From Streptomyces uncialis (GTDB lineage: Bacteria; Actinomycetota; Actinomycetes; Streptomycetales; Streptomycetaceae), in NCBI RefSeq assembly GCF_036250755.1, contig NZ_CP109583.1, positions 4,402,001 through 4,466,000 on the forward strand: 64,000 nucleotides of DNA, read 5' to 3'. The translations under genes and the position numbers were made by a program. Shown here piece by piece: positions 42,909 to 51,178 of the stretch. How positions within the stretch are numbered: the first letter of the stretch is position 1; each line of letters begins with the position of its first letter. The notes beneath the pieces were generated by a model that searched no databases, had not been told where the DNA came from, and worked only from the letters and a program-made list of their open reading frames with translations.

Positions 42909-44926
42909 ACCAGGCATCCGACGCCCCCGGCACCACCGGTACGGCGCCCCCGTCCCGCCCCGGCGCCGCACCCGTCACCGTCCCCCCGCCCGTCACGGCC
43001 CCCGCACCCCGCACCGGCCCGCCCGTCACCCTGCCCCGGACCGAGGCACCCCGAACCGGTCCCCCCGCCCCCGCACCCCGTACCGGCCCGGACGACACCC
43101 CGCCCCGGACCGAGGCGCCCGGCACCGCGCCCGCACCCCGGCCCACAGACTCGGACCCGGACGACGCGGAACGGGGGGAGGGCGGGGGCTTCCTGGCGCG
43201 GGCGGCGCTGCTGACCGGGGTGCTCACCGCCGCGGGCGCGCTGCTCGGGCTGCTGCGGGACCAGACGCTCGCGCACCTCTTCGGCGCGGACCGGGACACC
43301 GACGCGTTCCTCGTGGCGTGGACCGTGCCCGAGTTCGCGTCCACGCTGCTCATCGAGGACGGCATGGCGCTGGTCCTCGTCCCCGCGTTCAGCGTCGCGC
43401 TGGCGCGGCGGACCCGGGGCAGATCCGGGCCCGACCCCGTACGCGCGCTGGTACGGGCGTCCCTGCCGAGGCTCGGACTGGCGCTGAGCGGGATCGCGCT
43501 GCTGCTCGTCGTCATGGCGCCCGCGCTGGTCGGCGCGCTCGCGCCGGGGCTGCCCGACCCGGAACTCGCCGTCGACTGCACCCGGTTGACCGCGACCTGT
43601 CTGCTGTCGTTCGGGCTCGCCGGGTACTGCGGCGCGGCCCTGCGCGCCCATCGCAGCTTCCTCGCGCCCGCGACCATCTACGTCGCGTACAACGTCGGCA
43701 TCATCACCACGATGCTGGTCCTCGGCGGGCGCTGGGGCGTGCGCTCCGCCGCCGCCGGGGTCGCCATCGGCGGACTGCTGATGGTCCTCGCGCAGCTCCC
43801 CGCCCTGTGGGTACGGGTGCGGGGGGCGGCACGCCCGGCTCCGGCGACCGGGCCGCGGCGCCCCGAGGACGACGGGACCGGCGGCGACCGGGCGGTACGG
43901 CTCGCGGGCGACGGGACCGGGACCGGGGCGGACGACCGGGCGGTACGGCTCGCGGGTGGGGCGCTGATCGCCTCCGTGCTGCTGTTCGGGGTGTGCCGAC
44001 AGTCGCAGGTGCTCATCGAACGGTTCCTCGGGTCCTCGCTGCCCGCCGGGGCCATCTCGCATCTGAACTACGCCCAGAAGGTGGCGCAGATGCCGATGGT
44101 GCTGTCGCTGATGCTGTGCACGGTGACGTTCCCGGTGGTCGCGCGGGCACTCGCCGAGGGGCACACCGAGAAGGCCAGACGCCGCGTCGAACGGGATCTG
44201 ACGCTGGCCGCCGCGGTCGTGCTGCTCGGTGCCGCCGCGATCGTGGCGTGCGCGCCGCAGCTCGTCCACGTCCTCTTCCAGCGCGGGGCGTTCACCGCCG
44301 CCGACACCGCCGCCACCGCCGGGGTGATGCGGGTGTACGCGCTGGGGCTGCTCGGGCACACCCTGGTCGGCGCGCTGGTCCGCACGTACTTCTCCGCCGG
44401 GCGCCCCACCTGGTACCCGCTGGCCGCGATGTCCGCCGGGATCGCCGCGACCGCGGTCCTCGGCGCGCTGGCCGTCGGCCCGTTCGGGGTGCGCGGGATC
44501 GCCGCCGCGAACGCCACCGGCATCACCCTGGCCGCCGTACTGCTGCTGTGCGGCACCGGCCCGCGCAGCGTGCCGATCCACCGCCGCCGGGTCGCCGCCG
44601 AACTCACCAAGACCCTGGTGGCGGCGGGCTGCGCGACCGGCGCGGCGCTGCTGTGCGCCCGCTGGGCGGACGCCGCGCTGCCCGGTGTCCGGGGCGCGGC
44701 GGCGGCCGTGGCCGCCGCCGTGCTGGTGGTCGCCGTGGTGTTCCCGCTGGCGCTGTGGCCGCTGCGGGCCGACGCGCTGCCCCGGCGGCCCGCCCGCGCG
44801 TCCGGCCCGCCCGATGTGACGTCCCCGCGCTCCTGGACCGACCGAGCACGCGAGGGCGGGCGCCGCACCGCCCGGCCCCCGCGCACCCCCCGTCCCGTCA
44901 CACGAAAGCGCACCGATGCCCGCTGA
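42905..44926 (+). CDS. MurJ/Wzx-like lipid-linked oligosaccharide flippase
   Basis: A 673-residue MOP-superfamily flippase. A Pro/Thr-rich cytoplasmic leader of about 90 residues precedes 12-14 helices. MurJ-like sequence: LLGLLRDQTLAHLFGADRDT, DAFLVAWTVPEFASTLLIED, GMALVLVPAF, and ALIASVLLFGVCRQSQVLIE followed by YAQKVAQMPMVLSLMLCTVT. The end is a basic tail. It is likely to turn the polysaccharide precursor (or lipid II-like lipid) to the outer side. GTG start with a 4-bp overlap with the ligase; it overlaps the deacetylase by 11 bp. Confidence 0.88.
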   Translation: MNQASDAPGTTGTAPPSRPGAAPVTVPPPVTAPAPRTGPPVTLPRTEAPRTGPPAPAPRTGPDDTPPRTEAPGTAPAPRPTDSDPDDAERGEGGGFLARAALLTGVLTAAGALLGLLRDQTLAHLFGADRDTDAFLVAWTVPEFASTLLIEDGMALVLVPAFSVALARRTRGRSGPDPVRALVRASLPRLGLALSGIALLLVVMAPALVGALAPGLPDPELAVDCTRLTATCLLSFGLAGYCGAALRAHRSFLAPATIYVAYNVGIITTMLVLGGRWGVRSAAAGVAIGGLLMVLAQLPALWVRVRGAARPAPATGPRRPEDDGTGGDRAVRLAGDGTGTGADDRAVRLAGGALIASVLLFGVCRQSQVLIERFLGSSLPAGAISHLNYAQKVAQMPMVLSLMLCTVTFPVVARALAEGHTEKARRRVERDLTLAAAVVLLGAAAIVACAPQLVHVLFQRGAFTAADTAATAGVMRVYALGLLGHTLVGALVRTYFSAGRPTWYPLAAMSAGIAATAVLGALAVGPFGVRGIAAANATGITLAAVLLLCGTGPRSVPIHRRRVAAELTKTLVAAGCATGAALLCARWADAALPGVRGAAAAVAAAVLVVAVVFPLALWPLRADALPRRPARASGPPDVTSPRSWTDRAREGGRRTARPPRTPRPVTRKRTDAR

Positions 44927-46169
44927 CACCCCACGCATCCGTCCTTCCTCCGTGCCGGACCGGGAGAACCCCGCACCGGCCCCGGCCTCCTCCCGCCCCC
45001 GCACCACCCCCGTCTGCGGGGCCGCCCCGCCCGCCGCCCGGCCCTCCGCCGCGCCCCGGGGCGCCGCGTACCGCACACCCGCCGCGCCCCGCGGCGCCGC
45101 CGGACCCCGCGGCGCCGCCGGACCCCGCCCCGCGCCACCGGTACGGGCCGGCGGGTCCGGGTCCGGATCGGCCGAGTGGATCGCGATGTACCACTCCGTC
45201 GCCGACCCCACCGACGACCCGTACCGCATCACCGTCTCCCCGCAGCGGCTCGACGACCAGCTCGTCCGGCTGCTGCGCCGGGGACTGCGGGCCGTCAGCG
45301 TGCGGGACCTGGTGGCCGCGCGGGCCCGGGGCGACGCGGCCGGACTGGTCGCGCTCAGCTTCGACGACGGGTACGCCGACTTCGTCGACCACGCGCTGCC
45401 GGTGCTGCGCCGCCGGGGCTGCGGGGCGACCCTGTTCGTCCTCGCGGGACGGCTCGGCGGCGACAACGCGTGGGACCCGCTGGGCCCCCGCAAGCCCCTC
45501 CTCACCGCCGACGGGGTACGGGAGGCCGCCGCCGCCGGGGTTGAGATCGGCTCCCACGGCCTCACCCATGTCGACCTGACCCGTGCGGGCGACGAGATGC
45601 TGCGCGCCGAGACCGCCGACAGCCGGGCCCGGCTGCGGGAGCTGACCGGCGCGGACGTGACCGGCTTCTGCTACCCGTACGGCACCGTCGACCCCCGGGC
45701 CGTCGCGGCGGTCCGGGCCGCCGGGTACCGCTACGCCTGCGCCATCGCCCCCGGCCCGCTGGCCGGCGAACTCGCCCTGCCCCGGGTGCACATCGGCCAG
45801 GAGGACACCGGGATGCGGCTGGAGCTCAAACGCAGACTCAGCCCGCTGCGCCGCCCGATGCCCCCCTACGGCCGGACCCCCCACGACCTGGCGGCACCCC
45901 CCGCCCCCGCGAACGGGAACCCGGCGGACCGCGACACCACCGGGCGGAGCGCCAACGGTCGGAGCACCACCGGGCGCGACACCACCGAGCGCGGCAGCGC
46001 CGGACGAAGCCCCGCCGACCGGGCCACGAGACCCACGGCGGCCCCGCCCGCCCCGCAGGCCCAGCAGCCCCCGACGCACCCGGCCCACCCCACGCACCCC
46101 ACGCACCCGGCACCCTCCACGGACGGGCACCGCCCCGGTGGCGGTCCGGCCCGGCCGGAGTCCCCGTGA
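44916..46169 (+). CDS. Polysaccharide deacetylase (CE4/NodB)
   Basis: A 417-residue enzyme. After a Pro/Ala leader of about 85 residues, the NodB domain begins at WIAMYHSVADPTDDPYRITV. The metal-binding motifs are LSFDDGYADF and SHGLTHVDLT, and then [20 protein letters not shown]. The C-terminal 90 residues are low-complexity and Thr/Pro/His-rich (HPAHPTHPTHPAP). No signal peptide is seen, so location is unclear. It likely removes N-acetyl groups from the exopolysaccharide or its lipid-linked precursor. Confidence 0.88.
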   Translation: MPADTPRIRPSSVPDRENPAPAPASSRPRTTPVCGAAPPAARPSAAPRGAAYRTPAAPRGAAGPRGAAGPRPAPPVRAGGSGSGSAEWIAMYHSVADPTDDPYRITVSPQRLDDQLVRLLRRGLRAVSVRDLVAARARGDAAGLVALSFDDGYADFVDHALPVLRRRGCGATLFVLAGRLGGDNAWDPLGPRKPLLTADGVREAAAAGVEIGSHGLTHVDLTRAGDEMLRAETADSRARLRELTGADVTGFCYPYGTVDPRAVAAVRAAGYRYACAIAPGPLAGELALPRVHIGQEDTGMRLELKRRLSPLRRPMPPYGRTPHDLAAPPAPANGNPADRDTTGRSANGRSTTGRDTTERGSAGRSPADRATRPTAAPPAPQAQQPPTHPAHPTHPTHPAPSTDGHRPGGGPARPESP

Positions 46170-47323
46170 AGGCCCTGCACATCATCACCGGGCTCGGCAT
46201 CGGCGGCGCCGAACAGCAGCTCAGGCTGATGATCCGGCATCTCCCCGTGCACAGCGACGTGGTGACCCTCACCAACCCGGGACCCGTCGCCGAGGCGCTC
46301 ACCGCCGACGGGGTCCGGGTCGTCCACCTCGGGATGACCGGCAACCGGGATCTGCGGGCACTGCCCCGGCTGGTGTCGCTGATCCGCTCCGGCGGCTACG
46401 ACCTCGTCCACACCCACCTGTACCGGGCCTGTCTGTACGGGCGGCTCGCCGCGCGGCTCGCCGGGGTCCGCGCGGTCGTCGCCACCGAACACTCCCTGGG
46501 CGAGTCCCGGATGGAGGGCCGTCCGCTCACCGCCGGGGTACGCGGGCTGTACCTCGCGGGCGAACGGCTCGGGCGCGCCACCGTCGCCGTCTCCCCGACC
46601 GTCGCCGAACGGCTGGGCCGCTGGGGCGTGCCCCGCCGCCGTATCCATGTCGTCCCCAACGGCATCGACCCCGGGGCCCTGCGCTTCGACCCCGGGGCCC
46701 GCCGGTCCGTCCGGGAGCGGTACGGGGTGCCCGCCGACGCGTATGTCGTCGGCGCGGTCGGACGGCTGGTGCCCGGCAAACGCTTCGACCAGCTCGTCGA
46801 CGCGCTCTCCGAACTGCCGCCCGGGGTACGGCTGATGATCGTGGGCGGCGGTCCCGAACTGCCCGCGCTGCGCGAGCGGGCCCGGCGCGCCGGGGTCATG
46901 GACCGGGTGGTCCTCACCGGCGAGACCCGCCCCGTGCTCCCCCGCCCGGCCGGCCCCGGCGGTCCGCCCGTCGCCCCGGCCGCCCCCGGGCCCCCCGCCC
47001 TGTCCGCGCTGCTGTCCGCGATGGACGTCCTCGCCTCCCCCTCCCCGCAGGAGGCGTTCGGGCTCGCGGCCGTCGAGGCGCTGGCCGCCGGACTGCCCGT
47101 GCGCTATGTGGACTGCCCGGCCCTGGAGGACCTGCCGCCCGGCGCGGCCGGTGACGCCGAGCGGGTCGCCCCCGGCCCGGCGGCCTTCGCCGACGCCGTA
47201 CGGCGGCTGCGGGACGCGGGGCCCCGGGAGCGGACCGTCCCGGACGCCGTCCACCACTACGGCATCGCCCGCAGCGCCGAACAGCTCACCCGGGTCTACG
47301 CGTCCGTCCTCGACCGCCCGTGA
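46166..47323 (+). CDS. Glycosyltransferase family 4 (second)
   Basis: A 385-residue GT-B enzyme. MKALHIITGLGIGGAEQQLR at the N-terminus, LVHTHLYRACLYGRLAARLA, VAVSPTVAERLGRWGVPRRR, VVPNGIDPGALRF, VGAVGRLVPGKRFDQLVDAL and ASPSPQEAFGLAAVEALAAG as the nucleotide-sugar site. An insertion of Pro/Gly residues (PRPAGPGGPPVAPAAPGPPA) lies between the helices of the C-domain. GTG start overlapping the deacetylase stop (GTGA). Confidence 0.92.
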   Translation: MKALHIITGLGIGGAEQQLRLMIRHLPVHSDVVTLTNPGPVAEALTADGVRVVHLGMTGNRDLRALPRLVSLIRSGGYDLVHTHLYRACLYGRLAARLAGVRAVVATEHSLGESRMEGRPLTAGVRGLYLAGERLGRATVAVSPTVAERLGRWGVPRRRIHVVPNGIDPGALRFDPGARRSVRERYGVPADAYVVGAVGRLVPGKRFDQLVDALSELPPGVRLMIVGGGPELPALRERARRAGVMDRVVLTGETRPVLPRPAGPGGPPVAPAAPGPPALSALLSAMDVLASPSPQEAFGLAAVEALAAGLPVRYVDCPALEDLPPGAAGDAERVAPGPAAFADAVRRLRDAGPRERTVPDAVHHYGIARSAEQLTRVYASVLDRP

Positions 47324-47417
47324 GACCGGCGCCGTCCCGGCCGCGCCACGCCGTGTCCCGGGGCGGACGCGCCCCGCGTCCCGTACCCACCGAAGTCCGA
47401 ACCTGGAGTGACATCCC

Positions 47418-48065
47418 ATGACCGACAACCCCGGCTCCCTGGGCCGCCCGAAGGCCCGTACGCGGTGGCTGCCCCTGTGGACCGCGCTGCCCCTGTGCGC
47501 GCTGGCCGGAGCGCTGGCCGGCGGCGCGTACGGGAAGCTGAAGGCGCCCGAGTACACGGCGACCAGCTATGTCGTCGCCGTCCCGACCGAGAAGGCCGAC
47601 CCCGCGACCGCGCTCGGCTTCGCGCAGGCGTACGGGCGGGTGGCGACCCAGCTCGCGGTCCTCGGGAACGCCCAGGTCCAGGCGGGTGTACCGGTCGCCG
47701 AGCTGCGCCGCAGCGTACGGGCGGCCACCTCGCCGGACGCCCCGATGGTCGCGGTCTCCGCGACCTCGCACCGCGCGGCGCGGGCCGCGTCCATCGCCAA
47801 CGCCGTGTCCCGGGCGCTGACCATCGACGCCAACCGGACCCAGGACAACACCCATGTCCAGCTCCTCCAGTTCTCCCGGGCGACCACTCCCGCCGCGCCC
47901 AGCTCCGCGTCCCCGAGGCTGACCACGCTGGTCGGGGCGAGCGCGGGCGGTCTGCTCGGCGGGCTCGGTCTGCTGGCCCGCCCGCGCCGCCGGGTACCGG
48001 CCGCCGCCGACGGGGCGCCCGTGTCCGTGCCCGGTCCGGCCCCGGCGGCGGACCTGAAGCGGTGA
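47418..48065 (+). CDS. Wzz/YveK-like chain-length protein
   Basis: A 215-residue protein with two transmembrane helices (about 20-38, ALPLCALAGALAGGAYGKLK region, and about 168-188, TTLVGASAGGLLGGLGLLAR) bracketing an outside segment (EYTATSYVVAVPTEKADPAT, IANAVSRALTIDANRTQDNT), the pattern of Wzz or capsular regulatory membrane proteins. No kinase domain is fused or adjacent. It probably controls polymer length. It overlaps the next gene by four bases. Confidence 0.8.
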   Translation: MTDNPGSLGRPKARTRWLPLWTALPLCALAGALAGGAYGKLKAPEYTATSYVVAVPTEKADPATALGFAQAYGRVATQLAVLGNAQVQAGVPVAELRRSVRAATSPDAPMVAVSATSHRAARAASIANAVSRALTIDANRTQDNTHVQLLQFSRATTPAAPSSASPRLTTLVGASAGGLLGGLGLLARPRRRVPAAADGAPVSVPGPAPAADLKR

Positions 48066-49426
48066 CGGCCCCGCGACCGGCCGGGGCCACGGCCCCCGCG
48101 CCGCTGCCCCCCGCCGCGCCCGTGGCCGCGCCCCGGCCCGCGCTGTCGGCGGAGGTGTGCCGGGACCCGGACGCCTTCGCCGCGCTGGCCCCCGCGTGGC
48201 AGCGGCTGTTCGCGCGCTGCTCGGCGGCGACCCCGTTCCAGCACCACGCGTGGCTCGACTCCTGGTGGCGCTCGTACGGGCGGCGGGGGCGGCTGCGGGT
48301 GGTGCTGGTGCGCTCGGGCGCGGACCTGGTGGCGGCGGCCCCGCTGGCCCTGGTCCGGCGGCCGGTGCCCGCCCTGGTGCCGCTCGGCGGTTCCCTCGCC
48401 GACTACACGGACGTGCTGCTGGACGACGCCGTCCCGGGCGCCGCCGACGCGCTCGCGGCGGGCCTCGCGGACGCCGCCCGGGGGGCCCTGGTCGATCTGC
48501 GCGAGGTCCGTCCCGGTGCCGCCGCCGAGCGGGTGTACGCGGTCTGGCCGGGCCCCAAGCGGCTGATCCATGACTCGGTGTGCCTGGAACTCCCGGCCGC
48601 GCCGCTCACGGAACTGATCGACCGGCTGCCCCGCCCCCGCGCCCAGCGGGCCCGCGCCAAGCTCCGCAAGCTCGACGCCCTCGGGGTGCGCCAGCGGGTG
48701 GTGGACGCCGACGAGGCGGGGGCCGCGCTCGGGAACCTCCTCGAACTGCACCGTCTCCAGTGGCAGGGACGCAAGGTGACGGCGGAGCACCTGCGGCCGA
48801 GGTTCCGGGAGCATCTGGCGCGGGCGGTCGTCCCGATGATCCGCTCGGGCCACGCCGCGGTCACCGAGTTCACCCTGGACGGCACGGTGGTCGCCGTCGA
48901 CCTGACCCTGCTGGCACCCGGGATCACCGGCGGCTACCTCGCCGGGGCCCATCCGGGGCTGCGCTCCCGCAAGGCCGATGTGGCGACGATGCTGCTGCGC
49001 TCCGACACCGAGAAGTGCGCGGCGGCGCCCGACGGGGGCGTGGGCCGGGGCGGGGTGCTGAGCATGCTGCGCGGCGACGAACCGTACAAGCACCACTGGC
49101 GCCCCGAGACCGTCGTCAACCAGCGGCTGCTGCTGGCCCGCCGCCCGACCGCGCCGCTGCTGGCCGTACCCCTCGCGGACACCTGGGCCCGGGAGCGGCT
49201 GCGCCGCGCGCGGCGCGTCCTGCGGGAGCGGGCGGCGGGCGGACCGCCCGGCACGAACGGCGGCTCCGGACCGGCCCGCGACACCGGCACCCGGCACACC
49301 GGGACGGGGTACACCGCGACGGGACACACCGCGGCAGCCCAGGACGGGGCGGGGCAGGGGCAGGGGCAGGGGCAGGACGGGGTACGGGAAGCGGGTGGCA
49401 CGCCGGACGGCGGTGGCGGGCCTTGA
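48062..49426 (+). CDS. FemAB/CelD-like GNAT acyltransferase
   Basis: A 454-residue protein. The core matches the CelD/BcsL-like acyltransferase group: TPFQHHAWLDSWWRSYGRRG, RVVLVRSGADLVAAAPLALV, YTDVLLDD, LHRLQWQGRKVTAEHLRPRF and LSMLRGDEPYKHHWRPETVV. It probably transfers an acyl or aminoacyl group to the polysaccharide. The C-terminal 55 residues are low-complexity (TGTRHTGTGYTATGHTAAA, GQGQGQGQ). The GTG start overlaps the Wzz stop. A strong hairpin spans its stop codon. Confidence 0.82.
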   Translation: MTAPRPAGATAPAPLPPAAPVAAPRPALSAEVCRDPDAFAALAPAWQRLFARCSAATPFQHHAWLDSWWRSYGRRGRLRVVLVRSGADLVAAAPLALVRRPVPALVPLGGSLADYTDVLLDDAVPGAADALAAGLADAARGALVDLREVRPGAAAERVYAVWPGPKRLIHDSVCLELPAAPLTELIDRLPRPRAQRARAKLRKLDALGVRQRVVDADEAGAALGNLLELHRLQWQGRKVTAEHLRPRFREHLARAVVPMIRSGHAAVTEFTLDGTVVAVDLTLLAPGITGGYLAGAHPGLRSRKADVATMLLRSDTEKCAAAPDGGVGRGGVLSMLRGDEPYKHHWRPETVVNQRLLLARRPTAPLLAVPLADTWARERLRRARRVLRERAAGGPPGTNGGSGPARDTGTRHTGTGYTATGHTAAAQDGAGQGQGQGQDGVREAGGTPDGGGGP

Positions 49427-49448
49427 GAGGTCCGCCACCGCCGTCCGG
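49403..49448. terminator. Bidirectional terminator between converging genes
   Basis: CCGGACGGCGGTGGCGG (49403-49419) pairs perfectly over 17 bp with CCGCCACCGCCGTCCGG (49432-49448). The 12-nt loop contains the TGA of the FemAB-like gene. It serves both that gene and the GH26-like gene. Confidence 0.9.
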
Positions 49449-49469
49449 TGGGTGCGCCGGGCGCCCGCG

Positions 49470-51026
49470 CTACGCGCCGCGCGAGGGCCCGGCCGGGGCG
49501 CCGGACAGCGCGCCCTGCGTGTCCGGACCGGAACCGGCCCGGTCGGCCCACTCACTCCAGTCGCTCCACTCGCTCCACTCGCTCCACTCGCTCCAGTCGG
49601 TCCACTCACCGGGGTCGGCCCAGTCCGGCCACTCGGGCTCCTCACCCGGGTACGCCGGCGGCTCCGGGACGCCCGGGACGCAGACCTCCTCGGTGAGCCA
49701 CTGCCCGATCCACGGACCGAGGTCCAGCGGCGTGCAGTCGGACGGCTCCGTCGGCTCGGTCGGCTCGGTCGGTTCCGTGGGCTCGGTGGGCTCGGTGGGC
49801 TCAGTGGGTTCCGTCGGCTCGGTCGGCTCCGTCGGTTCGGTCGGCTCCGTGGGGGACGCCGTACCGGACAGGAGTTCGCGGTACACGGCAGCCGAGCGCG
49901 GGTTGTCGTCGCACTGCCACACACCGTGCGGGCAGTAGTCGGTGATCGTGTGGTAAACCGGCCGCTGACGGTCGATCCACCCGATCATGCGCCGCATGTA
50001 TTCCGCGTTGTCGCCGTTGCGGAACAGCCCCCACTCGGGAAAGGAAATATCCTTGCCGTGGGCTTTCGCGAAGTCCACATGATGCTGAAGCCCGTACGGC
50101 TCACTCACCTGTTCGTCGAAGGTGATGCCCCGCGGCTGGTCGTACGAGTCCATTCCGATGATGTCGACGGTGTCGTCACCCGGATAGCACTCCGTCCAGG
50201 CGATGGCGTCCTTCCCGCGACTCGGCGTGAAATCGAAACGGAACTTCTGACCCGGCACCGAGCGCATGGTGGTGACGACCCTGTTCCAGTACTGCTTCCA
50301 CGACGCCGGGTCCGGCGCACAGCGATGCCCGTACGTCGTCCCGTTCATCTCCCAGCCGAGGACCACCACGGTGTCCTGGAGCCGGAGACCGACCAGCCGC
50401 TCCCCCAGCTCCCTGAAGTGCCGGTCGAACGCGCCCGCCGCGCCCCTGCGCAGATCGGCGCGGACCTGGGAGTCCCGGATGCCCTGCTCGTTGCGGTCCG
50501 ACATCGGGACGTTGAGGACGAACATCCGGTCGCGCTGGGCGTTGCGCCAGCCCGCCCAGTTGGCCAGGAAGTCGACCTGGCCCTCGATACCGGCCCAGGA
50601 GTCGCCGGGCAGATAGGTGTGACCGACCTTCAGGTCCGCGCCCCCCAGCCACTCGCTGAGCTCCGCCATCCGCTCCACCCCGCGCGGCCCGTAGTCCAGA
50701 TAGGCCCCGAAGGGGGGCCGCCCGGACGCGGTGGACGCGGGCGCCGACGGCGGCGCGGCGGGGTCGGCGGACCCCGGGCCGGGCGGCGCGGGATCGGGTG
50801 CCGTCGGGTCGGCCGCGGTCGGATCGGTCACCCCGGGGTCCGTGGTCCCCGGGTCCGCCGGACCCGGGTCGGCGGGCCCCGCCGCCGGGGCGGAGGGTTC
50901 CGGGGCCCGGACCGCGCCGGTCCCGGCCGCGTACGCCGTACCTGACACGAGGGTGGCCGAGACGACGGCTCCCGCCGCGAGGGAGAGAAGTCGTCGGTGG
51001 ACTATCCGGCGTTGCTGATGAGCCAT
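49470..51026 (-). CDS. Secreted GH26-like glycoside hydrolase with repeat tail
   Basis: A 518-residue secreted protein. A signal peptide (RRLLSLAAGAVVSATLVSGT) and a Pro/Asp/Thr spacer precede a GH26-type beta-mannanase-like barrel: FGAYLDYGPRGVERMAELSE, LGWEMNGTTYG (acid/base Glu; the usual His before it is Trp), FDFTPSRGK and ISFPEWGLFRNGDN (nucleophile Glu). Then comes TEP repeated about 13 times, a CTPLDLGPWIGQWL block, and a Trp/acid tail (DWADPGEWTDWSEWSEWSEW). ATG 51026 has AGGAG seven bases upstream. It may trim the EPS encoded beside it. Confidence 0.82.
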   Translation of the reverse strand: MAHQQRRIVHRRLLSLAAGAVVSATLVSGTAYAAGTGAVRAPEPSAPAAGPADPGPADPGTTDPGVTDPTAADPTAPDPAPPGPGSADPAAPPSAPASTASGRPPFGAYLDYGPRGVERMAELSEWLGGADLKVGHTYLPGDSWAGIEGQVDFLANWAGWRNAQRDRMFVLNVPMSDRNEQGIRDSQVRADLRRGAAGAFDRHFRELGERLVGLRLQDTVVVLGWEMNGTTYGHRCAPDPASWKQYWNRVVTTMRSVPGQKFRFDFTPSRGKDAIAWTECYPGDDTVDIIGMDSYDQPRGITFDEQVSEPYGLQHHVDFAKAHGKDISFPEWGLFRNGDNAEYMRRMIGWIDRQRPVYHTITDYCPHGVWQCDDNPRSAAVYRELLSGTASPTEPTEPTEPTEPTEPTEPTEPTEPTEPTEPTEPTEPSDCTPLDLGPWIGQWLTEEVCVPGVPEPPAYPGEEPEWPDWADPGEWTDWSEWSEWSEWSDWSEWADRAGSGPDTQGALSGAPAGPSRGA

Positions 51027-51076
51027 TCCGCTGCTCCTGGGGACGTATTCCGTTTCCGTACTCCCGACCCTGTCTG

Positions 51077-51106
51077 TTGACACCGAGTCATAAGTATTCC
51101 TATTGC
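51077..51106 (+). promoter_or_regulatory. Possible housekeeping promoter of the ATP-grasp operon
   Basis: TTGACA (51077-51082), 18 bp, TATTGC (51101-51106), in the gap divergent from the GH26-like gene, which is unusually A/T-rich for this window. Confidence 0.4.
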
Positions 51107-51178
51107 GCCGAACGGGATTTCAATCCGGCACGGGCGCCCATCCGCCCACTTGGGCGAGTGAATCTGGAGGAAATCACC

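Noticed and set aside
49740..49860. GGCTCGGTCGGTTCCGTG-type minisatellite taken as intergenic repeat
   Set aside because: It is in frame and encodes the Thr-Glu-Pro linker of the GH26-like protein.
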